Shown in pieces: positions 27,764-35,480 of a stretch of DNA of 64,000 bases. The stretch comes from Promethearchaeota archaeon. Its GTDB lineage: Archaea > Asgardarchaeota > Lokiarchaeia > Sigynarchaeales > SOKP01. Below the pieces are notes generated by a model, which saw only the letters and a list, made by a program, of their open reading frames with translations, was not told where the DNA came from and did not search any database. The DNA lies in the NCBI GenBank assembly GCA_019894875.1, contig JAGXNR010000001.1:1-64000 (forward strand). Direction: 5' to 3'. Each line of letters begins with the position of its first letter. The first letter of the stretch is position 1. A program made the translations under genes and the position numbers.

Positions 27764-27890
27764 ATTAGAAAAAATAGTTTTCGAACTAATTTCCGAATAA
27801 ACCAAATTCTTTTTCTCTTATTTTTTTGATAAAAAGCATAAAACCATATTTTATAATAAAATATTAAAATTTTAATTCGTTATATTGAAA
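27764..27890 (+). repeat. Direct repeat copy B: truncated JAMM 3' end plus spacer
   Basis: A remnant of the last codons (TTAGAAAAAATAGTTTTCGA...) and the same downstream spacer as copy A, with scattered substitutions. It has no start and no upstream coding part, so it is a gene-end fragment. The copy separation is 1.54 kb and the tRNA-Ser(GCT) gene starts 31 bp downstream. Confidence 0.8.
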
Positions 27891-27920
27891 ATAGAACATA
27901 TTAAATCTTAATCAAAACAT

Positions 27921-28003
27921 GCAATCGTCGCTTAGCTTGGTAGAGCGCTGGATTGCTAATCCAGTGTCCAACGGATACGTGGGTTCGAATCCCACCGATT
28001 GCG
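27921..28003 (+). tRNA. tRNA-Ser (GCT)
   Basis: 83 nt. Acceptor GCAATCG/CGATTGC, anticodon stem CTGGA/TCCAG with loop TTGCTAA (GCT), long variable arm TGTCCAACGGATACG, T-loop TTCGAAT, discriminator G. No intron. Confidence 0.95.
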
Positions 28004-28018
28004 TTGATTAATATTTAA

Positions 28019-28121
28019 GGGCCAGTGGTCTAGTGGTTATGGTTCAATTTTCACGAAAAATTGAATAATAGACGCCTCGCTTACACCGAGGAAATCGGGA
28101 GTTCAAACCTCTCCTGGCCCA
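28019..28121 (+). tRNA. tRNA-Val (TAC) with a 30-nt intron in the D arm
   Basis: Acceptor GGGCCAG/CTGGCCC, anticodon stem CCTCG/CGAGG with loop CTTACAC (TAC), T-arm GGGAG-TTCAAAC-CTCTC wobble-paired, discriminator A at 28121. The D arm is interrupted by 28042-28071; removal gives a normal tRNA of 73 nt. The three bases after the discriminator happen to read CCA. Confidence 0.93.
28042..28071 (+). other. tRNA-Val D-arm intron (30 nt, BHB)
   Basis: The hairpin TTCAATTTT/AAAATTGAA with loop CACGA is flanked by bulges TG^G and AG^A and a four-pair helix GTTA/TAAT (one wobble). Cleavage between bulge bases 2 and 3 joins GTTATG to ACGCC, giving a normal D arm. The position is about 23/24, not the usual 37/38. 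Confidence 0.88.
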
Positions 28122-28150
28122 CCAATACTTTACTCTTACTGAATAATTTG

Positions 28151-28252
28151 CGAATTCTTTAGGGTAATAAGGAACAAAATTTACAATTTTTTAGCTCAGC
28201 CCCAATATGAGAAATTATACCTGGAGCTTTAGAATCTTCCTTTAGTAATACC
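28151..28252. repeat. Degraded copy 3 of the DUF2110-like gene 3' end
   Basis: Similar to the 3' end of the gene at 30573-31358 and to the fragment at 29361, in the same orientation, but with more substitutions and an indel-like tract (AGGGTAATAAGGAACAAAAT). It ends abruptly at ACCA, where a tRNA-Ser-like fragment begins. Confidence 0.75.
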
Positions 28253-28272
28253 AACGGATACGTGAGATCGAA
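28251..28272 (+). repeat. tRNA-Ser(GCT) fragment
   Basis: CCAACGGATACGTG followed by AGATCG repeats the variable-arm/T-arm part of the tRNA-Ser(GCT) gene at 27974-27995. It is fused to the degraded DUF2110 fragment; a second tRNA-like snippet (AATCCCACC) occurs near 28301. Confidence 0.6.
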
Positions 28273-28317
28273 AAGAAATGTTTTTTAGCATATTCTAGAA
28301 AATCCCACCCTGAGCAC

Positions 28318-29073
28318 TCATATATTAAATTTATTAGTTTGAAGCGTATCATGATGTCTCCTTTCACTAAGGAACTCTTCCCGTTTAGAAGAAAGCATTC
28401 TTTTCTTGATCATGAAATTTTGTAAAATAGCTTGTTCTTCTTTATAATCCTTAATGATACTAAATTTTGGAAACCAGAGATCCATCTCGAAATCTTCGAA
28501 GATTGTTTTGATCTTTAAAGCTTTTGGTTCGATTTCGACGATGGTTCCCTTAACAATGTCGTGAGTTAATCTCAACTTCTGACGCTGTTCTTCTTCGCGG
28601 TTCTTTTTGGCATGTTCTCGTTGTTCTTTTTCTCGTTCCAATTTTTTGTAATTTAAATAATCTTCAAGCGAAGTGGTTGGATCTAATTTGTCAACGTCTA
28701 TTTCATTCTTGACACGCGTGACAATTGAGTTCGGATCTTTTAAACCTTCTAAGGCAGCTACAACTTCTTTGTAAGATGATAATTGCAAAGCATACTTTTC
28801 AAGCTTGCTAATTAACCTAGTTTTTAATTCTCCGTTAATTGATCTATCTGGGAAGTTTAACTTCCAAATAGAATAATCGGAAAGCAGGTAGGCATCTGGC
28901 CTGTTAAACCCAACTGCGTTTCGATACATGCTATTCTTTATTTGTCGTTCTTCAAATGTTTGTTGTTCAAACAATATTAGCAAACACGCGTCCATAAATG
29001 AGTCATCATTCTTTATTATATCCAAAACGCGGTCTCTTAATTTTAATTGAGTTTTTTTACTCAATAAATTCAT
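28318..29073 (-). CDS. Unknown coiled-coil-rich protein
   Basis: 251 residues. The N-terminal 80 residues are mixed (DIIKNDDSFMDACLLILFEQ, then DAYLLSDYSIWKLNFPDRSI), the middle (about 125-175) is a highly charged Glu/Lys/Arg helix that is probably coiled coil, and the end is an OB/KOW-like beta region (IVKGTIVEIEPKALKIKTI) followed by a basic helix. No family recognised. It sits between two fragments of the DUF2110 gene's 3' end, which suggests it arrived by insertion. Confidence 0.6.
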   Translation of the reverse strand: MNLLSKKTQLKLRDRVLDIIKNDDSFMDACLLILFEQQTFEERQIKNSMYRNAVGFNRPDAYLLSDYSIWKLNFPDRSINGELKTRLISKLEKYALQLSSYKEVVAALEGLKDPNSIVTRVKNEIDVDKLDPTTSLEDYLNYKKLEREKEQREHAKKNREEEQRQKLRLTHDIVKGTIVEIEPKALKIKTIFEDFEMDLWFPKFSIIKDYKEEQAILQNFMIKKRMLSSKREEFLSERRHHDTLQTNKFNI

Positions 29074-29360
29074 CCCCCATTAATTGAATTGAGTTTGCGG
29101 TATTCAGGTATACAATATTTAATTTTGTATAGTATAATGACTTGTTTTATCGTTTTGTCACCTATAAGGTCTAAAACAATAGTAATAATATATAAAAAAC
29201 TGTTAAAGAAATAATGAATATGCTCTGGGATTGATTAATGAATTAATACCAAATATATAAAACACACACACACTTAGTAATTATGCTAAAGATGCCTTAA
29301 AAGCAATTAAAAAAATCGATAAAATTATCTTAGAAACTTTTAAGATCTAATTGAATAAAG
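29074..29360. other. Intergenic region with CA-repeat and possible coding remnant
   Basis: About 290 bp. A short ACACACACAC tract occurs near 29262, and a 20-codon remnant reading AKDALKAIKKIDKIILETF precedes a stop at about 29350. No intact gene. Confidence 0.35.
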
Positions 29361-29508
29361 TTCGAATTCTTTGGGGTCGTAGCGTGCTAAATTTACAATT
29401 TTCTAACTCTTTTTCAATATGTGAAATTGTACCTGGGGCAGTAGAATCTGTCTTTAGTAATACCATATTTTCTAAAAATCCGAATTTTTTAACGGTTTCA
29501 ATATTTGA
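29361..29508 (-). pseudogene. Copy 2 of the DUF2110-like gene 3' end (gene fragment)
   Basis: The reverse strand encodes FGFLENMVLLKTDSTAPGTI, then SHIEKELENCKFSTLRPQRI and a stop, matching the last 46 residues of the intact gene at 30573-31358 with conservative changes. No upstream part is present. The protein-level similarity with many silent differences suggests the fragment came from a diverged homolog. Confidence 0.8.
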
Positions 29509-29686
29509 CAGTCAGGTTCAACCTTTTAAAAAAAAAATAGGATGTTAATATCTCAAGGGAGAGACATTACATAATTTTTGGCATAATAGGACCACCATGA
29601 AACATACTATATACTTGAAATAAATATATTTATTTGACACTAAAAAATGAATTTAAAATGAATTCTTCATTAAAAATAATGGGCAA

Positions 29687-30514
29687 ATGGAAAAATCGAT
29701 AAAATTCTCTATCTTCTCAAACTATATTTTTCGTCTATTTTGGTTTTTTTCTAAACGAGTTTCTTATTTTGAGAATTTTTTTAGGTTCTTAAGATTATTT
29801 TCATTTAATTCTACTGGGGATTCAATGGATCTTCTTGGAACTGCTTTATTGGATCTTTATTCTAATAATTTGAGATCAAAATTTATTTTTCATCAACATT
29901 GTTTACAAAAAAAATTTAATGCATACAGATATGAAGTAGATTTAGGAAGGTATTTTAGGACTCGGCAAGATCTAACTTCTTTAGAAAATAAACTAATAGA
30001 TTTATCTTATGGAAATATTCTTGATATAGGTTCAAATACAGGATATTACATACCCTTTTTAATGGATAAAGGAACCACGACAGGTATTGAAATTTCATCA
30101 AAAATAAACGATATAGCTAAGAAAAATGGATTACATAATTGTATTACTGGAGATATTTTCAAGTATAAATTCAATAAGAAGTTTGACACAATTACAATGA
30201 TGGAAAGCGATATTGTGCTATCAGGAACACTCTATAGACTAAAAAAATTGCTAAAAATTTTTTTCAAGCTACTAAATATGAACGGTCAAGTCTTATTGAT
30301 AATGAAAAATATTCAAACATTGAAATACTGGCGTGTTGTATACACTCCTAATTATAATGATTGTTTCGGAATCCCATTTAAACTTTTGTACTTAAATATA
30401 ATTTTCCTTAAAAAACTTGCAGAAAGATTTAATTTTCAATTTATTCTTATTGGGAAAGAGGGTTCACCTGAACGACCCTTCTATCTTATAAGGTTAGTGA
30501 AGTCACTTAAATAA
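29687..30514 (+). CDS. Class I AdoMet-dependent methyltransferase
   Basis: 275 residues. Motif I ILDIGSNTGYYIPFL (about 110-125), motif II TGIEISSKI, and a post-I/IV region TGDIFKYKFNKKFDTITMME support a Rossmann-fold methyltransferase. The N-terminal 50 residues are hydrophobic and aromatic (YIFRLFWFFSKRVSYFENFF) and may associate with membrane. Substrate unknown. The gene is AT-rich and is bracketed by a gene-end fragment at 29361 and the intact DUF2110-like gene, consistent with insertion. Confidence 0.75.
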   Translation: MEKSIKFSIFSNYIFRLFWFFSKRVSYFENFFRFLRLFSFNSTGDSMDLLGTALLDLYSNNLRSKFIFHQHCLQKKFNAYRYEVDLGRYFRTRQDLTSLENKLIDLSYGNILDIGSNTGYYIPFLMDKGTTTGIEISSKINDIAKKNGLHNCITGDIFKYKFNKKFDTITMMESDIVLSGTLYRLKKLLKIFFKLLNMNGQVLLIMKNIQTLKYWRVVYTPNYNDCFGIPFKLLYLNIIFLKKLAERFNFQFILIGKEGSPERPFYLIRLVKSLK

Positions 30515-30572
30515 ATATTAATAATTAATTAGTTATTTAGATTAAATCTTCTCAGATCAGTACTACTTTCAC

Positions 30573-31358
30573 CTAAAGAAATAATCTCCTAATTCTTTGG
30601 GGTCGTAGCGCGCTAAATTTACAATTTTCTAAATCTTTACCAATTTCTGAGATTATACCAGGGGCGTTAGAATCCGTCTTTAGTAATACCATATTTTCTA
30701 AAAATCCGAATCTCTTAACAGTAATAATGTCTCGGAAGTGACCTTTTCTAGCTATCACTTTTTTAAATTGTCCTTTTGTTTCCCCGCTTAAAAGAAGAGC
30801 TTCAAGGTTTTCGTCTAAAATCTTTTTAAATAATTCTAGGGTAATTGGAGCTAGTTCTCCTTGTGCTTTTAAGTTGTCCCTATCAATTTTAAGAATCTTT
30901 ACATGAACAGGAAAATGATCAATAAAATCATAGGCGTTAATTATTTGGTTTAAAGATTTTTCCATCCCACGGCATAATTGCTCTCGAAGTGTATGTAGAT
31001 TTATCAAAACTTCTACTTTGGGATTCATAATAGCACAATCTACAAATAATCCGAAACCTACTTTACCCACTTCAGTAAGATTACCTTTATAAATTGCTCC
31101 TTCAGTAGTGTCTTTAAATTCCGTTATACTTCCAATTTCTTTTTTCAAAATATTCTGCATAAAAACTTCTTCAGGACCACTGATTGAAACTTCGAATCTT
31201 TTATCGAATTCCCGTAATTTTTTTATTTCTAAAGAAGTATCAGGAAATCCTTTAACGCGTTCGTTTAAATATTTTAGATATCTCAGATAAACGTCTTCTT
31301 TTTTCCTTTCTTTAGGGGCATAATAAATTTGGTCAAATAAAACAAGAGTTTTTACCAT
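30573..31358 (-). CDS. DUF2110-like conserved archaeal protein
   Basis: About 261 residues from ATG 31358 (a GTG at 31367 would add three). The N-terminus MVKTLVLFDQIYY and the end ENCKFSALRPQRIRRLFL resemble the archaeal DUF2110 family, whose function is not established. The protein is soluble with no obvious catalytic motif. The last ~46 codons occur twice more, as fragments at 29361-29508 and 28151-28252, about 1.2 kb apart, all in the same orientation. Confidence 0.65.
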   Translation of the reverse strand: MVKTLVLFDQIYYAPKERKKEDVYLRYLKYLNERVKGFPDTSLEIKKLREFDKRFEVSISGPEEVFMQNILKKEIGSITEFKDTTEGAIYKGNLTEVGKVGFGLFVDCAIMNPKVEVLINLHTLREQLCRGMEKSLNQIINAYDFIDHFPVHVKILKIDRDNLKAQGELAPITLELFKKILDENLEALLLSGETKGQFKKVIARKGHFRDIITVKRFGFLENMVLLKTDSNAPGIISEIGKDLENCKFSALRPQRIRRLFL

Positions 31359-31535
31359 GATGAACACAAAATATTTGGAAACAGAAGGAATTTAAGTATT
31401 TTAATATGTGGGAGGTAAAATACTTTTCTCATCTCAACCAAATATAGTATTTTTGTTTCTAAAAAGACTTAAATTACAATATTATTATTTTTCTATGTAA
31501 CTAAAAACAGAATTAATTTGTAAGATGAAAAAAGT

Positions 31536-31907
31536 ATGGAAGAACAAAAATTTCATTCATTAGTCGAAGCTCTAAGAGAGCAAGAAGGAATTGAAGAAAT
31601 ATTCCTTTTGAATAGTGAAGGTGATATCACTTATAAGTCAGGAGATTTTCAATTGACTAATGAAGATGCTAAAGCTATTCTTACTGCATGGAAGACGAAA
31701 GAACCCGCTGTTATGTTTCAAAATTATCGATTTGCCGTCTTAAAAAATGATGAGATCCAACTTGCTGCTCGAAACATAGTTGGAGGAAAAGGTAATATTA
31801 TTGGCTCAATTACAAAGGAAGGAGATTATCTTGTTGCTCATACTCGAGATGAAGGTTTGATAATTTTAGAATGGTCAATTTTTATTAATAAAGTTGCATG
31901 GTCTTAA
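31536..31907 (+). CDS. Small roadblock/longin-like domain protein
   Basis: 123 residues, a single domain. The pattern IEEIFLLNSEGDITYKSGDF followed by WKTKEPAVMFQNYRFAVLK and IIGSITKEGDYLVAHT fits the alternating strand-helix order of roadblock/LC7 or longin-like modules that regulate small GTPases; such proteins are abundant in Asgard archaea. The family call is by pattern only. It has its own AT-rich upstream region and lies 240 bp before the proteasome operon on the same strand. Confidence 0.55.
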   Translation: MEEQKFHSLVEALREQEGIEEIFLLNSEGDITYKSGDFQLTNEDAKAILTAWKTKEPAVMFQNYRFAVLKNDEIQLAARNIVGGKGNIIGSITKEGDYLVAHTRDEGLIILEWSIFINKVAWS

Positions 31908-32129
31908 AATCCTCTAAGATACTGATTATTATAATTAACGCTGTTTAACCTTTCCTTTCAATCAAATTTTCCCCTTTTTTTAAAATATTTAAACAAAATA
32001 TTTATTTCATAATTTATTACTACTTGTTAACTAAGTAAATTAAAAAATAAAAAAATAATATAAATATAAAGAAGTAATTAAATAGGATAAAATCTTTCAG
32101 GATTTTATTTAAATATATAAATACGTATC

Positions 32130-32134
32130 GGAGG
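32130..32134 (+). promoter_or_regulatory. Shine-Dalgarno site of psmA
   Basis: GGAGG 12 bases before the psmA ATG at 32147, at the head of the superoperon. AT-rich TATA-like sequence (TAATATAAATATAAAG) lies upstream at about 32057-32072. Confidence 0.6.
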
Positions 32135-32146
32135 ATAATAAAAAAA

Positions 32147-32869
32147 ATGTTTCAACAAGCAGGTCGAGGTTACGACATGGCCATCACTCAATTTTCGCCT
32201 GAGGGCCGACTTTTCCAAGTCGAGTATGCCATAGAAGCAGTTCGTCGTGGGACGACTGCTGTCGTGTGCAGGAATAATCAATCTGTTGCTTTTGCTGTGG
32301 AGAAAAAGAGTTCTGAGCTTCAAGAAGTTATTGGTTCGGAGAAAATTTTTAAGATTGACGACCATATTGGAGTCGCCATCTCAGGTTTGACAGCTGACGC
32401 CCGGGTATTGATAGATCGCGCCAGGATTCAAGCCCAAGTTAATTTGTTAAATTATGATGAAAAAATATCCGTGAAGGACAGCACTCTAAATATCTGCGAG
32501 TATAAGCAAGTTTTTACCCAAAATGCGGGTGTAAGACCTTTTGGTGTTTCATTCCTAATTGCTGGTATTGACTCAGAAGGACCTAGACTTTACTTAACAG
32601 ATCCCAGTGGTGCTTTTTGGAACTATTTCGCGTTTGCAATAGGAGCCAACGCGGCTGAAGCAAGAGCTTATCTTGAGGAACATTATAATGAAGATATGAG
32701 TGATGAGGAATTAAAATTATTACCCTTAAGAACTCTGAAAGAACTAATGGGTGAATCTTTAAATAAGACCACCTGTGATGTAGCCTTTATAATGAAAGAA
32801 GATAAAACTTTTAAGCTTTTAAGTTTAGATGAAAAGGAAGAGTTGTTAAATAAGATTACAACTTCCTAA
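32147..32869 (+). CDS. psmA: 20S proteasome alpha subunit
   Basis: 240 residues. Forms the outer heptameric rings of the proteasome that gate substrate entry. The alpha-type N-terminus is diagnostic: RGYDMAITQFSPEGRLFQVE followed by YAIEAV; no N-terminal Thr active site. Later VAISGLTADARVLIDRAR and YNEDMSDEELKLLPLRTL are typical. First gene of the conserved archaeal superoperon that continues with SBDS and the exosome. Confidence 0.97.
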   Translation: MFQQAGRGYDMAITQFSPEGRLFQVEYAIEAVRRGTTAVVCRNNQSVAFAVEKKSSELQEVIGSEKIFKIDDHIGVAISGLTADARVLIDRARIQAQVNLLNYDEKISVKDSTLNICEYKQVFTQNAGVRPFGVSFLIAGIDSEGPRLYLTDPSGAFWNYFAFAIGANAAEARAYLEEHYNEDMSDEELKLLPLRTLKELMGESLNKTTCDVAFIMKEDKTFKLLSLDEKEELLNKITTS

Positions 32870-32982
32870 AATAGAATTTAAGATATCAAGATTATAGCTC
32901 TTTATGTTTATCAATTAAAAGAAAGACAAAGGAAAGGGTAGAAATCAAGCGTAATTTAGTTATAGTTTAAGGAAGTTATATT

Positions 32983-33786
32983 ATGATCGATCGACCAACT
33001 GACCGGGCAAGAATTGATTTAGGCGGGTATATCATCGGAAAGATTGAGAAATCAGGCAGACGTTTTGAAATGTTACTGGATCCAGAGAAAGCTTGGGAAG
33101 CGAAGAAAATAATTCGAGAAGAAATCGAAAAACGTTTAAAAGTAGGAAATGAAAAATCAAGATTAAGTATTGATGAAATATTAAACAGTAATAAAATTGA
33201 TTTGGAACTAATTTTTGAAAGTTTCACGGTATTTGAAGACTTAAGGAGAGGAAAAAAAGCGACGGATGGTGATATGGAAGTTGTTTTTGATACAAGTGAT
33301 GGGAGAAGAATTGCGGGGCAAATCTTAATCAGTGGAGAAATGAATTGGACTAAAACTCAAAGAGAAGAGGAGAGAAATAAGAAATTGAAGCAAATTATTA
33401 CGATAATTAGCAAAAATGCTATTAATCCTCAGAATAAGAAACCTCATCCCTATCAAAGAATAGAGAAGGCAATCGAAGAAGCTAATGTTAAAATTGATTT
33501 AATGAAGAATGCTGAAGAACAAGTCGATGATGTTGTCAAAGGTATTCGATCTATTATTCCTATTCGCATGGAACAAGTGGAAATAGCATTAAAACTACCT
33601 TCAGCCTTTACCGCTAAGGGATATAATATAGTAGCTCAACTAGCTCAAATCAAGAATGAAGAGTGGCAATCTGATGGCTCTTGGGTCTCGGTTGTTAGTT
33701 TACCTGCGGGACTGCAAATGGAATTAATTGATAAATTAAATAAACTCACGCATGGGAGAGTTCAAGCCAAATTTTTAAAATCCTGA
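32983..33786 (+). CDS. Ribosome maturation protein SDO1/SBDS
   Basis: 267 residues. SBDS helps release the anti-association factor from 60S-type subunits in eukaryotes. N-terminal FYSH domain (1-95; LDPEKAWEAKKI, EIFESFTVFEDLRRGKKA), helical middle, C-terminal ferredoxin-like domain. The ISKNAINPQNKKPHPYQRIE segment is the conserved domain-2 signature. It lies between psmA and rrp4, its usual archaeal position. Confidence 0.95.
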   Translation: MIDRPTDRARIDLGGYIIGKIEKSGRRFEMLLDPEKAWEAKKIIREEIEKRLKVGNEKSRLSIDEILNSNKIDLELIFESFTVFEDLRRGKKATDGDMEVVFDTSDGRRIAGQILISGEMNWTKTQREEERNKKLKQIITIISKNAINPQNKKPHPYQRIEKAIEEANVKIDLMKNAEEQVDDVVKGIRSIIPIRMEQVEIALKLPSAFTAKGYNIVAQLAQIKNEEWQSDGSWVSVVSLPAGLQMELIDKLNKLTHGRVQAKFLKS

Positions 33787-33870
33787 TCTGAAATTATTTA
33801 GTTACTTCTTGTTATATTATTTTTTTGCAATGATTAGGTTATAACAAAGAAAAAGAGAGTGTGAGTAATT

Positions 33871-34701
33871 ATGGAAAATGAAACAGATGATAAATTTATA
33901 GAAGAAAACATAGAAGAAGAAGATTATGAAGAATTCAGTGATGAGGAGGCTTTACGAGAGGTTGTTGTACCTGGAGAAGTATTGACAGAAGATACAAAAA
34001 CCTTCTTACCTGGCAGAGGGACAATATATAATAAAGAAAGAAATAAAATAATTTCATTAAATATTGGTCTAAAACAAATCAGCAAGAATTATATTAATGT
34101 AATACCTCTTAGGGGTTTCTACACACCTAAGCCTGGTGATAAAGTTATAGCTCTTGTTGTTGATAAAAATCCTGTTAAGTACAGATGTGATATCAACGCA
34201 AAAGATTTTGGAACCCTCAAACCTAAAAATACAATAAAAAAGGATAAATCAAGATCTTTCAGAGGAAGTAGCGGTGGTAGAGGAAGAGACGGTGGCGGTG
34301 GTTATAATCGTGAAGACATGAATACCGATAAATACAAAATAGGAGATATTTTAATAGTAAAAATCCTATCCGCTGATCGAGTCAACAAGCCTGAACTAAC
34401 CACAGTCGGAAAGTATTTGGGGATAAGGAATAATGGGATAGTAATTTCAATAGATCCACCAAAGATCCCAAGGGTTATTGGTCGTAGTGGCTCAATGATT
34501 AAGATGTTAAAGAACTTGACGAAATGTAACATATTTGTCACTCAAAATGGGCGCATTTGGATAAAAGGGGAAGACCTTGCTCATGAAAGACTTTTGATAG
34601 AATCAATAAATAAGATAGAAAATGAAGCACACACAGTAGGTTTAACAGATCGAATGCAAGAATTTATTATGAATGAAATAAAAATAAGAGGTTTGGTATA
34701 A
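33871..34701 (+). CDS. rrp4: Exosome subunit Rrp4
   Basis: 276 residues, RNA-binding cap of the archaeal exosome. An acidic N-terminal extension (1-35) precedes the N-terminal domain (VVPGEVL, LPGRGTIY), an S1 domain, and a KH domain with IPRVIGRSGSMIKML. Unusual: a Gly/Arg/Ser-rich linker (SFRGSSGGRGRDGGGGYNR, about 130-148) is inserted in the S1 region, like an RGG segment, and could add RNA affinity. The stop abuts the rrp41 ATG. Confidence 0.93.
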   Translation: MENETDDKFIEENIEEEDYEEFSDEEALREVVVPGEVLTEDTKTFLPGRGTIYNKERNKIISLNIGLKQISKNYINVIPLRGFYTPKPGDKVIALVVDKNPVKYRCDINAKDFGTLKPKNTIKKDKSRSFRGSSGGRGRDGGGGYNREDMNTDKYKIGDILIVKILSADRVNKPELTTVGKYLGIRNNGIVISIDPPKIPRVIGRSGSMIKMLKNLTKCNIFVTQNGRIWIKGEDLAHERLLIESINKIENEAHTVGLTDRMQEFIMNEIKIRGLV

Positions 34702-35478
34702 ATGCCGTTAGTTATTAAAGATATATATCCTGAGAAACTTTTGCGTAAGGATGGAAAAAGGCTTGATGGGAGAGACTTAGATGAAGTAAGACCCATCAAG
34801 ATGGAAGTTGGTGTAATTAAAAATGCAGATGGATCTGCTTACTTAGAATGGGGCAATAACAAAATTTTTGCTGCTGTTTATGGACCGAGAGAAGTACATC
34901 CTCATCATTTAGCTAAACCAGATCGGGGGGTTCTAAGAGTATTTTATAGGATGGCAACTTTTTCAGTTTTTGATAGAAAAAGACCGGCTCCAGGACGTAG
35001 AGAAAAAGAAATCTCTATGGTTGTAGCAGATTGTTTAGAACCAATTCTATTTCTAGAATTATATCCAGGAACGAGCTTTGAAGTATATATTGAAGTAATG
35101 GATGCAGATGGCGGAACTAGATGTGCGAGCACTACGGTAGCAGCTTTAGCTTTAGCCGATGCTGGGATCCCTATGAAAAGTTTAGTTACAGCTTTAGCTG
35201 TAGGTAAAATTGACGGAAAAAAAGTCGTAGATCTTTCTGGAATTGAGGATAAAGCTGGTGAGGCAGATTTACCAGTTGCTATTACATGGTATAACGAAGA
35301 AATCTCGCTATTACAATTCGATGGGGATATAAATTTAGATGAAATGACTGACTTATTAGAGAAAGCAAAAGAAGCCTTAAGCAAAATACATCAGATGCAA
35401 TTAGATGTATTAAAAAGTAAATACATTTCCCTACAAGGAGAAAGTACAAATGAAACAAGTAAAGAGGGTGAAAAGTAA
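34702..35478 (+). CDS. rrp41: Exosome subunit Rrp41 (catalytic RNase PH-like)
   Basis: 258 residues. Phosphorolytic 3'-5' exoribonuclease subunit. RLDGRDLDEVRPI, EWGNNKIFAAVYGPRE, RVFYRMATFSVFDRKRPAPG and the catalytic/phosphate region MDADGGTRCASTTVAALALA are intact, as expected of the active subunit. Begins immediately after the rrp4 stop; rrp42 follows two bases after its end. Confidence 0.96.
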   Translation: MPLVIKDIYPEKLLRKDGKRLDGRDLDEVRPIKMEVGVIKNADGSAYLEWGNNKIFAAVYGPREVHPHHLAKPDRGVLRVFYRMATFSVFDRKRPAPGRREKEISMVVADCLEPILFLELYPGTSFEVYIEVMDADGGTRCASTTVAALALADAGIPMKSLVTALAVGKIDGKKVVDLSGIEDKAGEADLPVAITWYNEEISLLQFDGDINLDEMTDLLEKAKEALSKIHQMQLDVLKSKYISLQGESTNETSKEGEK

Positions 35479-35480
35479 AA

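Noticed and set aside
28122..28124. Encoded CCA tail after tRNA-Val
   Set aside because: The other three tRNA genes lack it, so this is probably chance.
29258..29276. CA dinucleotide run
   Set aside because: A short simple repeat with no neighbouring structure; reported only as part of the intergenic description.
29351..29548. Forward-strand 65-codon frame
   Set aside because: It lies antisense to the duplicated DUF2110 gene end; the reverse strand clearly encodes the homologous C-terminus.
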